Assembly: GCA_029834535.1 (NCBI GenBank)
Contig: JAQMWT010000099.1
Span: 62,001 to 126,000, forward strand
DNA from: Chrysophaeum taylorii
Lineage: Eukaryota; Sar; Pelagophyceae; Pelagomonadales; Pelagomonadaceae
Direction of reading: 5' to 3'
DNA: 64,000 nt
Positions within the stretch are counted from its first letter, which is position 1; each line of letters begins with the position of its first letter. The notes under the pieces were generated by a model. It saw only the letters and a list, made by a program, of their open reading frames with translations, was not told the origin of the DNA and made no database searches. A program made the translations under genes and the position numbers. Below are positions 52,502-63,539 of this stretch, in pieces.

Positions 52502-53215
52502 ATGACGGTCGAGGCAGAGGACTGCTCAATGTTGCGGTGCACTTCGCTGTGCGAGGGCGATGAGCTCGGGTACGTGTCTGGGATCGACGACAACGACATC
52601 CCCGAAGAATATTTGTGCGTGATCACGCAGAGCGTGATGAAGGATCCAGTAGTGCTGCTGACCGAGGCGGGGTGCTCGTACGAGCGTCGTGCCCTCGAGC
52701 GGTGGCTCGACGAACACCCGAGGCGCGACCCGCTCACCAACAAGGACTACCCGCACAAGCTCAAGTTTGGGCCGAACAGGTCGCTCAAGGTGACTATCGA
52801 TAGATGGCGGAGGATGTCGTACCGGCGCAAGGTGGCGCCCGCGGCCAATAGACGTGCCGAAATCGAGGCGAGTGCGCGCCAGGACAAGCTACGCGAAATC
52901 TTGGATACGCCCCGCCGCCGCCGCTTGCGCCGCGGCAAGCAGTCGTCGCGCGCGGTCTCGCGCCCGTTGCGCGTCGAATCGCAGAGCGCGGCACGCTATC
53001 GAGCCGTGCTTATCGCCAACATGAGCGTGCCCGACGGGCCTACCAGGCGCCGTTCCTTTTTGGCCTCCTCGAGGTTCCGCGGCTGCTGTTTTACCGAGGC
53101 CGCGGTGCCTGAGCAGCATGCCGTCATGTGCTTGTCGACGTCGTCGTGGTGGGAGGCCATCGACCTCTGGGGAGGGGGGGCGGTCCGAGACTTCCCACCG
53201 CGAGTCTCCGTGTAG
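52502..53215 (+). CDS. U-box E3 ubiquitin ligase-like protein
   Basis: 237 residues. Residues ~33-101 form a U-box: IPEEYLCVITQSVMKDPVVL, then GCSYERRALERWLDEHPRRDPLTNK and a closing SLKVTIDRWR. The hydrophobic and charged positions that replace the RING zinc ligands are all present, so E2 binding is expected. The rest is basic (RRKVAPAANRRAEIEASARQDK, RRRRLRRGKQSSR) with no repeat or kinase domain. It is smaller than most plant PUB proteins. The C-terminal 70 residues include several Cys but no known motif. Start at the first ATG; single exon. Confidence 0.82.
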   Translation: MTVEAEDCSMLRCTSLCEGDELGYVSGIDDNDIPEEYLCVITQSVMKDPVVLLTEAGCSYERRALERWLDEHPRRDPLTNKDYPHKLKFGPNRSLKVTIDRWRRMSYRRKVAPAANRRAEIEASARQDKLREILDTPRRRRLRRGKQSSRAVSRPLRVESQSAARYRAVLIANMSVPDGPTRRRSFLASSRFRGCCFTEAAVPEQHAVMCLSTSSWWEAIDLWGGGAVRDFPPRVSV

Positions 53216-54048
53216 GATATGAGAGAGGCTTACTTACTATTTAACTCGACGCGAGCCATATGCATGGGACGTGCACTAATCCCAGCGCCAATGCAGAGTT
53301 ATTTAGGGGGGTGTGTGAGTAACGGGGATATAATCTTATTTCTTGTTGAGCGAGGGAGTACCAGAATGTTGAATGAGTGTCTTTTTGAGACCACGGCCGT
53401 ACGTGACTTCTGGGTCCCGCCGCGGGATCGTTTGGAGGCGCACCAGGAGGTGAGCATCTTCCGAGGGAGAGAGGTAATGCCTTAGCATAGGGGCAAACCT
53501 GTGGCCTGCCCAGCGAAGTTGTCGACGAGAAATGTAGATGGCTATTATAGTCTCCTGGCCGAGGCGCTGGAGGAGAGTTGAAGTTTTGATATGGTGTGGT
53601 CTGGCGACGTGTAACGCGGCACATAGTCGCGCGTGCGCACTGTGCGTGAAAGCATCGTAAGCGATTGTAGACAACCTCGGTGGGACCATGATTCCGCACC
53701 GAGTGGGGGGAGGACGAGGATGAGACCGACGTCGTTTGGCTCGGGCAGAGACGTATCTCGTGGCAAAAACGTAGTGACGGAGCGCACCGAAAGCCGCTGC
53801 CTCCTTATTCAGACGAGATTCAATGCCCGCCGAGTCACTGCAGTTGCGAGGAGAGTACACAACCTACAGGTATTCGAATTTTTGCCACCACGGGGATATG
53901 ACGGCCGTCACCTACGTCTAGGTCGGAGAGGCCGGCACCATCGTAGATTGTCGGGTCATCGTAGAGAATGCCTAACTAAGGACGACAAATCCCCAAGCTG
54001 CTCTGCTCCGATAAAAATATTATGAGAGACGATAACTTATAATTATTG
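53216..54048. other. Intergenic, nothing recognised
   Basis: Overlapping ORFs up to 174 codons on the minus strand, without motifs. Trailer regions of the two convergent flanking genes. Confidence 0.5.
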
Positions 54049-55380
54049 TTACGTCCGGAGAGGCGCGATTGCCTTTGGGACGAGCATGTGAGAGACGCGC
54101 GATTTGATATCGGCCATCGAGGTGCCGCACGCGCCTCGAACGGTCGATTTTCGCGAGCCTAAGCGCGCGTAACTAACGTAGGGGGGCTTGTGGATGACGG
54201 TGACGTTCGGGAGGGCCGCGGCGATGCGGTCGGCGGTCGGGAAGAGAGTCCCTTTCGTCAGGAAACCGCGCGTCGCGGCGAGGGTGGGCCAGAGGCAAAA
54301 GGTCGAGGGCTGGCAGATGGTGGCCGTTGGCGCGAGAGCGAGGCGCGCCCAAGAGGCGATGAGTTTGTCGTTGGAGTGGATCCGAATCCGCGCTCGCGGG
54401 CGGAGTCTCGCGAGCGTCTTCTTGAGGGTGCGGACGATGTGGTCGCACTGGCACGAGCACATGAATGCCCCGTGAGCCGTGGCCGTCTCGGCAGGCGAGG
54501 GCGCATTCCGACGGCAGTAATGGTCATACGGTTGGGTGACGATGCCGATAGTGACGTTTTTGTCCGCGGGCACCAGCTCGGCGATCGCACCGAACGGTAG
54601 CAACCCGTACTGGGCGTGGAGCTGCGCGAGCGTATCGCCGCACCTGAGATGTACGGCGACGTCGTCAAAATCCGAAAAGCGGCCCTCGGCCCACGCGCGG
54701 AGGGCGGCGCGGATTTCGGCGCTCGCCTCTGGTAGCGCGGGGAGCCACGCGTTGGAAAGGTGGATGAAGTGGTCGCGGCCCGCACACATGACCGATGCTG
54801 CATCGGCGTAGGATGTTTTGCGCGTCGTCGGGACCGCGACGGCGGGGAGCCAGCTGATGATCTGGTCGGGGCAGGCGTGGAGGTCCCGGAGCAGGATAAA
54901 CGAAGCACCGGCGGCCTTGGCGGCCGCTCGTGCAACCCAATAGTACCCGAGGGTGTTGCCGAGCGAGCCGCGGCTCACGTCCTCGCAGCAGCTGGTCGAC
55001 GACGATGATGATTTGGGCGGCTCTTCGCACTCGTGCCACCGATAGAACACCGCGGGGAGCGACAGGTTGAGTTTGCGCGCGAGCGCGACGTGCGCGGGGG
55101 CGCCGTGTCTTAGCCCCTCGCAGCTTTTCTCCTTGGTGGGCCTACACGGAATGGCGCCGCTCAGCTCGGGCCACAACAGAATCGCGCGGCGACGCGCTTC
55201 GTCCAGGGCGAAAACGAGTTGGCTGCCGTTGTTGTTGCCCTGGTAGCAGACCAGCGGATTGACGACGTTCGACGCGTTGGCGCGCTCGGCGCATATTCGA
55301 GGAGACGGAAATCTCCTTGTCGTCCTCACGGCGACGACGACGACACCACCCGCGAAGAGCTCGAGTAGTACTATGTGCAT
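54049..55380 (-). CDS. Type II membrane glycosyltransferase, fucosyltransferase-like
   Basis: 443 residues. A short hydrophobic N-terminus (VLLELFAGGVVVVAV, 4-18) can serve as a signal anchor. The landmark is VAVHLRCGD (242-249), the H-x-R-x-GD signature of α1,2-, α1,6- and protein O-fucosyltransferase folds, where the Arg binds GDP-fucose. Supporting regions are a downstream IRIHSNDKLIASW and TATICQPSTFCLWPTLAATRG, the acceptor/nucleotide part that in these enzymes reads as a conserved Ser/Thr-x-FS segment. Family level is moderate; the exact linkage cannot be told. Probably Golgi. Divergent from a GT61 gene, start codons 85 bp apart. Confidence 0.6.
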   Translation of the reverse strand: MHIVLLELFAGGVVVVAVRTTRRFPSPRICAERANASNVVNPLVCYQGNNNGSQLVFALDEARRRAILLWPELSGAIPCRPTKEKSCEGLRHGAPAHVALARKLNLSLPAVFYRWHECEEPPKSSSSSTSCCEDVSRGSLGNTLGYYWVARAAAKAAGASFILLRDLHACPDQIISWLPAVAVPTTRKTSYADAASVMCAGRDHFIHLSNAWLPALPEASAEIRAALRAWAEGRFSDFDDVAVHLRCGDTLAQLHAQYGLLPFGAIAELVPADKNVTIGIVTQPYDHYCRRNAPSPAETATAHGAFMCSCQCDHIVRTLKKTLARLRPRARIRIHSNDKLIASWARLALAPTATICQPSTFCLWPTLAATRGFLTKGTLFPTADRIAAALPNVTVIHKPPYVSYARLGSRKSTVRGACGTSMADIKSRVSHMLVPKAIAPLRT

Positions 55381-55465
55381 GGAGACTTACCTACGTGGCG
55401 GCGGCGGCGGCGGCACATAGGTAGTAAAAATTGTTGTTGTTGTTACATAATATTAATGCCCGAAA
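55381..55465. promoter_or_regulatory. Divergent promoter of two glycosyltransferase genes
   Basis: 85 bp between start codons, with a GGCGGCGGC run and TTGTTGTTGTTACATAAT. A bidirectional promoter is inferred from geometry. Confidence 0.45.
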
Positions 55466-56863
55466 ATGTGGCGTTGGCTGGTCGTGGAGGCGGCGTCGGT
55501 TGCGTCGGTGCGGAGGAGCGGCAGTTACGGCGCCGGAAGCTGGGCGATCCGCCACGGACCGACGATCGATTTGTTCAACGTGTCGTTGCGCCAAGGCAAA
55601 GTGGTCGCGTATGGACCCTTGTCCCAGGAGAGCCGGGATGCGCTTAGCGCCGTCAGCTTCAAGCTCGAGGCCAAGATGGTCGCGTCGCAGCCGCACTTGC
55701 CGACCGTACCGATCGTGGAGACCACAAACGAGGGAACGTGCGGGCGGGCGACCATGCACGTTTTCTTCGTGAGTCCGTGGGATTGGTCGAACGCGTGGCA
55801 TTTTGCCAACGACGCTATCTCGCTCGCGCACCACCTCCAGACGACGCCATTCCGACAGGAACCCGCGGCGCTCCGGGTGTTCGAGTCGCCGAAGAAAAAG
55901 AAGAGTCCCATCAGCCTCGCGGCCATCGTGGTGCGCGCGCTCTTCGGAACGAACGTCGGCGACGCGAGTAGGATGCTCAAACAACGATCGACGCCGTGCC
56001 TCAACGTGCACTGGGGCGTCGGCGCGCGGCTTATCGGGCCCGTCGATGGCGGGGGTTTCGTCGAGGAGCGTCGCGCGGCCGCCGACGCGCTCCGCGACGC
56101 CGTCTTGAAAGAGTGCGGCGGGGGCCCTGGCACGAGTTTTTCGACGAGGGCGCTCTTCGTCGAGCGTTCGTGCGGCGGGAACGGGGCCTCTGCCGCGCGT
56201 TGCCTGTCAAAACCCGCTACTGCGCGGCTCCGAGCCGCGTTCAAGGAGCGCGGCGTCGACCTCGAGCCGTGTTGCGACGACTGGACAGACGCGTGCGGCG
56301 TCGTTCGGAGATTTTCGGCCGCCGACCTAGTCGTCGGCATGCACGGCGCGGGCCTCGCGAACGCCCTATTCGCCCCCAATCATTTCGTTCTCGTCGAGCT
56401 CCACGGCGGCTACGGCGCCTCCCTAGACCTCTTTCGCAAGATTAGCCAGGCGCGGCGCGGCGGCTACGTGTCGGTCGCGACGCAGGGTGGTGGTGGTGCG
56501 GAGGAGCGCGGCGCGAGCCTCGACGCGAATCGCTCGACGCGCGTCGCCGCCTGCGCCGTCGCGCTCTGGGAGCAGCAGGACTCTGGGGCAACGGGGAAAT
56601 TGTGCGGCGTCCTCGGACCAGCGCGAGTAGAGCCGCACTGGGACACCGCGCCCCTCGGGACCATGAAACCCCTGCGCGGTTTTCCTGAAGACCCCCGCGG
56701 AATCGACGGCGCGGCACCCGTCGGTCACGACGTCGACTGCGTCTCTCCGCGGGCCAACGTCTACACGTGCCCCGAGGCCGTCGGCCAGAAGCCGTGCTGC
56801 GCCACCGCGGGGGAATGCCCGCCCCACCCCCCGTACTTGCCGTGCCACAGCCGCATCACGTAA
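55466..56863 (+). CDS. Glycosyltransferase family 61-like protein
   Basis: 465 residues. The C-terminal half contains RFSAADLVVGMHGAGLANALFAP (281-304) followed by FVLVELHG: the G-x-HGAG-x-N signature of GT61 (EOGT, plant β1,2-xylosyltransferase and arabinosyltransferases). Earlier regions fit the family (SNAWHFANDAISLAHHLQ around 108-125, the H-x2-ND-like donor domain). The C-terminal ~110 residues are Cys-rich (DCVSPRANVYTCPEA, KPCCATAGECPPHPPYLPCHS) and may be a lumenal module. No clear signal anchor at the chosen ATG, so a short upstream exon may be missing. The sugar is unknown. Divergent partner of the fucosyltransferase-like gene. Confidence 0.75.
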   Translation: MWRWLVVEAASVASVRRSGSYGAGSWAIRHGPTIDLFNVSLRQGKVVAYGPLSQESRDALSAVSFKLEAKMVASQPHLPTVPIVETTNEGTCGRATMHVFFVSPWDWSNAWHFANDAISLAHHLQTTPFRQEPAALRVFESPKKKKSPISLAAIVVRALFGTNVGDASRMLKQRSTPCLNVHWGVGARLIGPVDGGGFVEERRAAADALRDAVLKECGGGPGTSFSTRALFVERSCGGNGASAARCLSKPATARLRAAFKERGVDLEPCCDDWTDACGVVRRFSAADLVVGMHGAGLANALFAPNHFVLVELHGGYGASLDLFRKISQARRGGYVSVATQGGGGAEERGASLDANRSTRVAACAVALWEQQDSGATGKLCGVLGPARVEPHWDTAPLGTMKPLRGFPEDPRGIDGAAPVGHDVDCVSPRANVYTCPEAVGQKPCCATAGECPPHPPYLPCHSRIT

Positions 56864-57180
56864 TTGTATATTTACTTATCCGAATTCCGAATCCGGCGTA
56901 GGTTGGCACCTATTCGCCTCTCGCCGAGTCTCGGGCGGGCCGGTTGGCAGCCGGAACGTTCGCAGTGGGACGGGGTATGACCGGGGGGCGCAGACGGAAG
57001 GTTATCGACGAGTTGGTTGTCAGTCACATCGCGGTCTCCTCGTCGCATGGCGACAAGCGTGATGATCACTCTCCGCCGACCCACCTTTCGGCGCCCCTCG
57101 TCTACAGGCCCGTGATTCCGGACTGGCTCCTGTCGGTCCGGCCTGGCTCCCATGCTCGGGAGAGGTCTGAAGTTAGTTAG
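56864..57180. other. Intergenic, nothing recognised
   Basis: Convergent trailer region; (TTAG)n run at about 57172-57187 overlapping the stop of the next gene. Confidence 0.5.
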
Positions 57181-58794
57181 TTAGTTATCCGAATTCGTCG
57201 CCACCAGGACCCCCGCCTGGTAGAGGGCGTCCGCGAGGCCGACCCTGTCGTCGAGGTCGGGCAGCGGGAGGGAGTGGACGACGACGGGGCGCGCGGGATG
57301 GGCGTCGAGGAGTCGCTCGATGGCCGGGCCGTCGTCGAGGTCAAACTCGAGACACGCGACGGGCTGCTTGCGGTGCGCGGTCGAATTCTCGCAGGCGTGG
57401 TACACGAGGGCCTTGTCGCCGTCGACGACGAGGCGCGCGAGGCGACGCCCAGCAGGGTGCAGGAGCGTCGTGGCCGAGATCGGCACCTTCTTCCTGCTGC
57501 GACTCGGCGGCTGGCGCTCGGCGACGAAGCGAGCTGCCATGTCGTCGGCGGCGTCGTCGGGGTCGACGCGAGCGAGGACGCCGTCCAGAAGCTTCGCGAG
57601 GGTTGCGCGAAACCGAGCCCTCCGCTTCGCCCTCTCCATTTGGCCGCGCGGTAACTCCGGATCGATGACGACGGCGGCGACGAGGTCGTCGTCGTCGGCA
57701 GTTTCGTCGCCGTCGCCGTCGTCGGCCGTTTCCCCGTCGTCGTCGTCGCGGTGCTGGACTCCAAATAAATGAAAGCAATCGCGCGGGAGGGAGGCGCGCA
57801 GCGCCGGGTCCTCCGCGGCCGCCCTGTTCAAGGCCGTGCCGAGGACGCGCTCGATAAAGTCGGCCCAGCAGTTCTCTCGGTGCGTCGACACCGTGAGGTG
57901 GAGCGACCGCGACTCCGAGCACCTCGCCTCGTGCGCGAATCCGCGCGGCATGTAGAGCATGTCGCCGCGCGAGAGGACGCCGTCGAAGACGAGGTCGTAG
58001 CCCTCTGCGATGGCCCCGAAATCCTCCGAGCTGACCCGCGGCAGCGCGCGGTCCTTGGTAGTCGGAGCAAACACTTTCCACCGCTTGTCGCCCTCGACCT
58101 GCAGCACGAAAGCGTCGACGTCGTCGAAATGCGGCGCGAAACCCTGGGCGTGTGGCGGCGTCAGGTACGCGTTCGCGCTCACCGTCGCCCCAAACTCGTC
58201 CTCGAGCGCTTCACACAACGCGTGCACGCTTCTCACCCGTTCCTGGGGCGTCCGCAGCCTCAAAGAAGCGCCCGTCTCGAACTCTAGCCGTGCGACCGAC
58301 GCCTCGCACCGTCCGGTCCCCACGTTCGAGCGCTTCCCGTCCTCGAATCGCGTCACGTCCACGTCCACGCCGTGTTCGAGCTCGTGCGCCTCGAGGGCCA
58401 CCCACACGTCGCGCTCCGAAATCCAGCCGTCGACGTGTTTCGGAGACCTTCCGCGCAACACCAGCGCCCGCTGCTCAAAATACGTCGCGTAAAAGTCGGC
58501 CACCGACACCGGCTCGAGCAGCGCCGCGAAAACCTTGCGGGCGCGCACGTCGCTGTCGAGCGTCCCCGACCGATACACAGCATCTCCCACGCTCAGCCTC
58601 GACACCCCCGACCCCTCAACGACTGTCTTCGTCGCTTCCTCCTCTTCTTCCTCCTCCTCAGTATCCTTCGCTTCCGACGGCGGCGGCGGAGCAACTTTTT
58701 CTTCGCGCTTTCGCTTCTTCGCTGGCTCAACAACAACTACCGGGCTCAGCAGGCGCTTCTTCTTCTTCTTTCTCTTCTTTTTGTCGTCCTCCAT
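57181..58794 (-). CDS. JmjC ribosomal oxygenase, NO66/MINA type
   Basis: 537 residues. The N-terminus is a basic/acidic low-complexity tail (KKKRKKKKKRLLSPV, KKRKREEK, a Glu run from a GAG repeat), suitable for nucleolar import. The cupin begins with FYATYFEQRALVLRGR. The Fe(II) triad is His222 and Asp224 (APHFDDVDAFVLQVEGDKRW) and His288 (PRGFAHEA), 66 residues further as in NO66; SLHLTVSTHRENCWADF follows. A dimerisation and winged-helix-like C-terminal region follows after an Asp-rich insertion (about 350-372). Homologues hydroxylate histidines of ribosomal proteins uL2/uL15 and have been described as histone demethylases. Single exon. Confidence 0.88.
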   Translation of the reverse strand: MEDDKKKRKKKKKRLLSPVVVVEPAKKRKREEKVAPPPPSEAKDTEEEEEEEEATKTVVEGSGVSRLSVGDAVYRSGTLDSDVRARKVFAALLEPVSVADFYATYFEQRALVLRGRSPKHVDGWISERDVWVALEAHELEHGVDVDVTRFEDGKRSNVGTGRCEASVARLEFETGASLRLRTPQERVRSVHALCEALEDEFGATVSANAYLTPPHAQGFAPHFDDVDAFVLQVEGDKRWKVFAPTTKDRALPRVSSEDFGAIAEGYDLVFDGVLSRGDMLYMPRGFAHEARCSESRSLHLTVSTHRENCWADFIERVLGTALNRAAAEDPALRASLPRDCFHLFGVQHRDDDDGETADDGDGDETADDDDLVAAVVIDPELPRGQMERAKRRARFRATLAKLLDGVLARVDPDDAADDMAARFVAERQPPSRSRKKVPISATTLLHPAGRRLARLVVDGDKALVYHACENSTAHRKQPVACLEFDLDDGPAIERLLDAHPARPVVVHSLPLPDLDDRVGLADALYQAGVLVATNSDN

Positions 58795-59153
58795 AATAAT
58801 ATCGCTCCTCGCGGGGTGTTTAAAGGGAGGGGTTCACTCAAAGGTAAGTAAATAAAAAAAATAAAATAAATAAATAATAAAATAAAATGAAAACGAAATA
58901 GAAATAAATAAATAATAAATAAATAAATAAGTGTCGCTTATTTCCTTCTTGGTTTTGTAGGAAAACTTTGACACCACGTCAGTATTCAACCATAACAGGA
59001 TGTAGGCTTGCCACAGGAGGATCGGTAGTTGCCTTTCGCGGGCTTCCGGACACAACTGTAGTGAGGAAGAAGCGCGGCGCTGGAGAACTAGAGCTTGTCA
59101 CGACCGACCGACGCCCCGATCACGTACGTCGTATATAGAGAAATCACTCTATC
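58795..59153. other. Intergenic, AT-rich
   Basis: A block of AAATAAATA-type repeats at about 58850-58930, far more AT-rich than the surroundings. No gene seen. Confidence 0.6.
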
Positions 59154-61462
59154 ATGTGGCGCCGCATCGCCGGAACGATCGTTGCTTTTGTTCTCGTCTG
59201 TTGCGGATGGCTCGCGACCCACGACGAGCGTCATCTGTCCCTTCGCGTGCTCGAGACGACCGAAGCCCGACGGATGCTCGAGTCGGTCGACTTTGGAGAC
59301 GAAATCAGGTCGGTCTCAAGCATCGTCGCCGGGGAGTCGACGGACTCGTCGATCCGGTGGCTCGACTCGAATGTGACAGCCTTCCAGTGCACTCTCTTCA
59401 ACCTGGCCGGCTTCATCCAGGTGGTGCACCAGGAGCCCAGCGAGAACAACACGATCAACACCGTTTTCTTCAGCTTTGACAACGACGAGACGCTGGGATA
59501 CTTTCGGCTCGACGACTTCGACCCCGACCTCAACCCGATCGTCCGCGACCGAGGTCAACCGGACCGGGTCAACGCGGCGGGAATGCTTTTCGATACCGAC
59601 GTCAACGAGTCGAATTATCCTATTGCTGCCTTTCTCTTCGACGAGGTTTCGGAGGAGGACCAACTCAGCGACGAGGTTTTTCTGTGTCGCTACGACGTCT
59701 ACCGCCTCGAGTGCTTCGACTTTATGCTCAATCGCGTCGGTACGGGCTCGACGATCCCCTTCGTCGGCTTCGTCCACCATTTTACGTATGCTCCGGAGTA
59801 AAATATATTATCGTTCAAACGCCCGAACGAAAAACTCCTCTCCTCCCAAGGTACTTCTACGCGAACGGCCTCGGAATCGCTGACTTGGGAGTCTCGAGGC
59901 CGCTTTTTTTGGTCCGCGAACTCGAACAAGACTCGCCGGCGAAAGACGAGACGCCGTACTACGTCCAGAGGACGGTCAACAGCGCGATGCGGTGCGCCGA
60001 CATCACCGGCTTCGACCAAGATTCGTGCGTGAAACCTGACGGCGAGCGCGTTCCGTGCGTCACGACCGAGGAGGAAGAAGAAGAAGAAGAAGAAGAAAAA
60101 GACTTTTTTTCGGGCGCCGCGAATGCGACAGCATTCTTGACGTGCATCACGAACAACGGCGTTGGAATCGTTTTGGTCGCGCTCGACGGCGAGCTCACGC
60201 CCGCCGCCTACCTGTGGGTCGAGGGCGTCGACCTCGCCGTGTCGAACGACGACGAGAACGTGGTCGTGTACCCTCCCACAACACAGATGAACGACGCGGG
60301 CGCGACGCGCGTCATCGCGAACCGCCAACCTCCTCTGCTGCAAGGCAACAGCCTCGGCGCGTTCGGCGCGTGCTTCGTGCTCGACCCCCCCGACTTCAAC
60401 CACAGCGTCTTTGAAGGATCGAGAATATTTTGCGCCTCAAACAAGGGATTTGGCATCTGGGAAGTGGAACTCCCGCTCGAGATTGGCTACTGCAATGGCC
60501 TCTGGCACGCAATCGACAACCACCCCTCGACCGACGTCGTTCCGTCTTGCGAGAGATTTCCGCCCAGCTGCGCCGACTGCACCTACCCGGGAACCAAGCC
60601 GGTCTTGAGTTACACGGCCCCATCGCAAGTCACCTTCCGCAACGACGGCCTCAACTGCTTCAAGACCAGTAGGACTGTCAGCGAACTCGATCTTGTCCCT
60701 CCCCTCGCGACGCCGCCCCCCACCTCGCTGACAAGAGTCGGCGCCGACCCCGTCGTGGTCGGCCCGCGCGGCACCAAGACACAGTTCTGGTTGCCACTCG
60801 GCCTGTGGGTTAACGTGCTCTCGTCCCCAAACAACGACGACGACGACGATGACATCCAACTGTTCGTCCGATGCGTTGGAAAGCCCGCCTCACACTCCCA
60901 GTGCGATTGACTGTAGTGATTGTGGTGACCCAAACTATGTCGCAGGTGGATCGACGGCATCGTCGTCAAGGACCGCGGCGACATTGTCTTCGACGCCACT
61001 ATTTTCAACGACGATCTACATCGCGACGCCGACCGCCTCGCCTTCTCCAGCGTCAAGCTCGACGGTCACACACCCATCTTCACTCTCGGCGCGTACCGGT
61101 CGACCAAGGGCCCGACGAGCGTCGAGCTCGCCAAGCACGATTACCCCATCCTCGACCGCCTAGGCGACGCCATCACGGTCGCCACTTCCGCCTTCAAAAT
61201 CCAGCTCCTCACGATGCCCGCCCGAAAATTCAAGAACGACTTCGAGGCCGCAAAATGGACTCATTTTGATTTCAAAATCCTCTCCATCAAGGACAGATCC
61301 CGCTGCTTCGGCTTCCTCTGCGATTTGATGTTCGGCACAAACACCTTCGATGCAGACCTCAAGGCGTCCTGGCTCAAAAAGCCCCCGGTCCTCGACACTG
61401 CGAACTACTACATCGAGCCACCCGAAGCGCTCGCCGGTCGCACCAGCGTCGTCTACAACTGA
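59154..61462 (+). CDS. Secreted orphan protein, three exons
   Basis: Proposed exons 59154-59785, 59851-60861 and 60946-61462, 719 residues. Intron 1 (65 nt, GTATGC...CCCAAG) and intron 2 (84 nt, GTTCGT...CGCAG) each join different frames in phase: HHFT-YFYANGLGIADLG and IQL-WIDGIVVKDRG. The N-terminus MWRRIAGTIVAFVLVCCGWL is a signal peptide. The body has several N-x-S/T sites and paired cysteines (CERFPPSCADCTYPG), and a Glu run from a GAA repeat at about 60070-60100. No membrane helix or recognised domain; the repeated DEVFLCRYDVYRLECFDF and FLTCITNNGVGIVLVALDGE segments suggest a β-propeller-like fold, a guess only. Extracellular or endomembrane location inferred. Confidence 0.6.
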
Positions 61463-63539
61463 CCGCAGAAGTTCAAGCGAGTGGGGCTATCTGAGCAGCA
61501 TACTAGTCGTAGTTGCGTTCCCACAGCATGAAAGTTTTGAAAAAATCATTCGTTTTTAATGAGGAGGTCGACCCACAAGGGCTTGCTTGTTTCGAAGAGG
61601 GGGCCACGCATTTACGACTTGAAGAATTCTTTGAAGTAGGGTGCTTGAGCTGTGTTCTTGGACACACAACCAACGGTTTTTCTTTTACGCTTACCCTGCT
61701 CAATGCAGCTGTGGCATCAATTCAAGAAGGGCGAGATCAATTATTGTTCATCTCCACTTGGTGCATAATGTACAGCGGCGGCTAGTGTTGACACAATAAC
61801 GCGCCGAGTCGACGATCAACTGCAGCCTCGAAAAAAGCACGCGCGACGATCAAGGTTGAACGGCTTTTCGGCTTGCTCGACGACTTAAGGGCGGATAACC
61901 ACGTGAGCGAGCTTCCCAAGAGCATGCGTGACAACGCCGGGTGACCCACTACTGGTGTGATAATCGAATCTGTGCGGAGCTCAATCAGCTTAAAGCCTTG
62001 TTTCGACCGCTGTGAAAACTTTCACGATTTCGTCGCGCTCGGCGACATCAACCGTGGCTATTTAGGCATTTTTTTTATACATATCCGTGACCGTACGTGA
62101 GCACCGTTCGGGCCGGCCAGCTAGATGTCCTCAAGTGGACTCGCTAATCTCCACCTGTGGATCAGCGACCGACGTTCTCCGCGGCATTTCGTTGCTGCCA
62201 CCTCTATATCCTCCTCAAATAGGCGCGCCCCAACGGGTACCCGTGGGACGTATGGACTTTGGCCAGGTCAGCTCTTCATGCCGGCCACCTCGGCGTAATC
62301 AGCAGCTTGCCCAAAGGCGGTGGCCATCGTAGTACGGAGGGGCGTGCACTAAGCTTGCCCCGCGAGGTCCTCCACTGGGGGGCGCGCGCCTTAAGATACC
62401 TATGGAGTGTATAGATACATGCGGCAGTGTGTACCTGAGATTCGAGATTTCAATGTGGGAGAAAATCAACGGTGTCCGTAGGAAGAAGAAACTTGGGCCA
62501 GAGCAGCGCTTGGCGACTATTTCGATGTCGTTAGCTGGGGTATATTAAAAAGGGTGACTGTTGGACAAAGCTAAGTTTTGAATTATTTTATCGCGTTCCA
62601 ACAGATGCCGCAGTCCGGTGCAGACACATGAATCGACGGAGAAGTACGGGCGTCAGCTCGTGGGTCAATGAACAAGGTTCCGATTTCATCATTGGCGAAG
62701 CAAATAGCAATGAAGATGGCAAATCTCGACGAAAGTATTGACAAGAGCACACGCCATTCTACGGTCGACTGAGAGGACAAAATGGGGATGGGTTGTCTCG
62801 AAGGTCGGTCATTTCATCAAGCCAATGAATGGCCTGCTGTCGCTGTTTTTTGATTTCATCGCAGCTTGCGTTGTTGCCTCTGCTCCATGCCTTGTGCTGT
62901 TGTCTCAATCAGTCACTTGTGCTCTTGAACTTTCGACAACGCAACCGCGCTCATCTCCTTGTCCTGCTCTTTGGCTCTGCATCTCTGCTCCATCCCTAGC
63001 CGCCTTTTGCGCTTCCACCTTCTTTGTAATTCGCGTCGCGCGGGGTCACTGCCCCCCACAATGGATGGTAAGCGATGGCGGTCAAGGCCGCACTGCTTCC
63101 GAATCCAGTCCAAAACTCGCTCACGTCTGCGACCATCTGAGTGCTCGAAAACCATATGCAGTCGACAACGTCGGCTGAAATCGCAAAGTGTTGCGAACAC
63201 TCGAAGAAGCTATGCGCATCAAGGCCGGCTTGATGCGCAGCTTGGTCGAAGGAGACGACAATCGATGTAGCAGTTGAATCGAACTGCGCCGATGGTAGAC
63301 GAGGCGGAGACGGAGGCGCAACACATCTTCGAGGGCTCAAACCCGAGGTGCTTGGGTGGATGGTCGGGTTGGCCGTAACGACATTACTGTAGGCACTGGG
63401 GTTTTGCTCGCGAGGCGAAGCTTGACGGTCGGCGTGGCCGTCTGCGAAATAGGCGACCGCTAAGATTATTATTCCCGAATGCGATTATCCATGTGGTGGC
63501 TCATCTTGCACTCATTTCTATCTTTGCCTGCACTGGTTT
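61463..63539. other. Gene-poor stretch, nothing firmly recognised
   Basis: Lower GC than the coding regions. Short ORFs on both strands without motifs. At about 61830-61940 the plus strand reads ARATIKVERLFGLLDDLRADN, vaguely like a transposase end but too short to call. No RNA gene recognised. Confidence 0.4.

Noticed and set aside
61800-61960. Possible transposase end (ARATIKVERLFGLLDD)
   Set aside because: Too short, no flanking catalytic motif and no inverted ends nearby.
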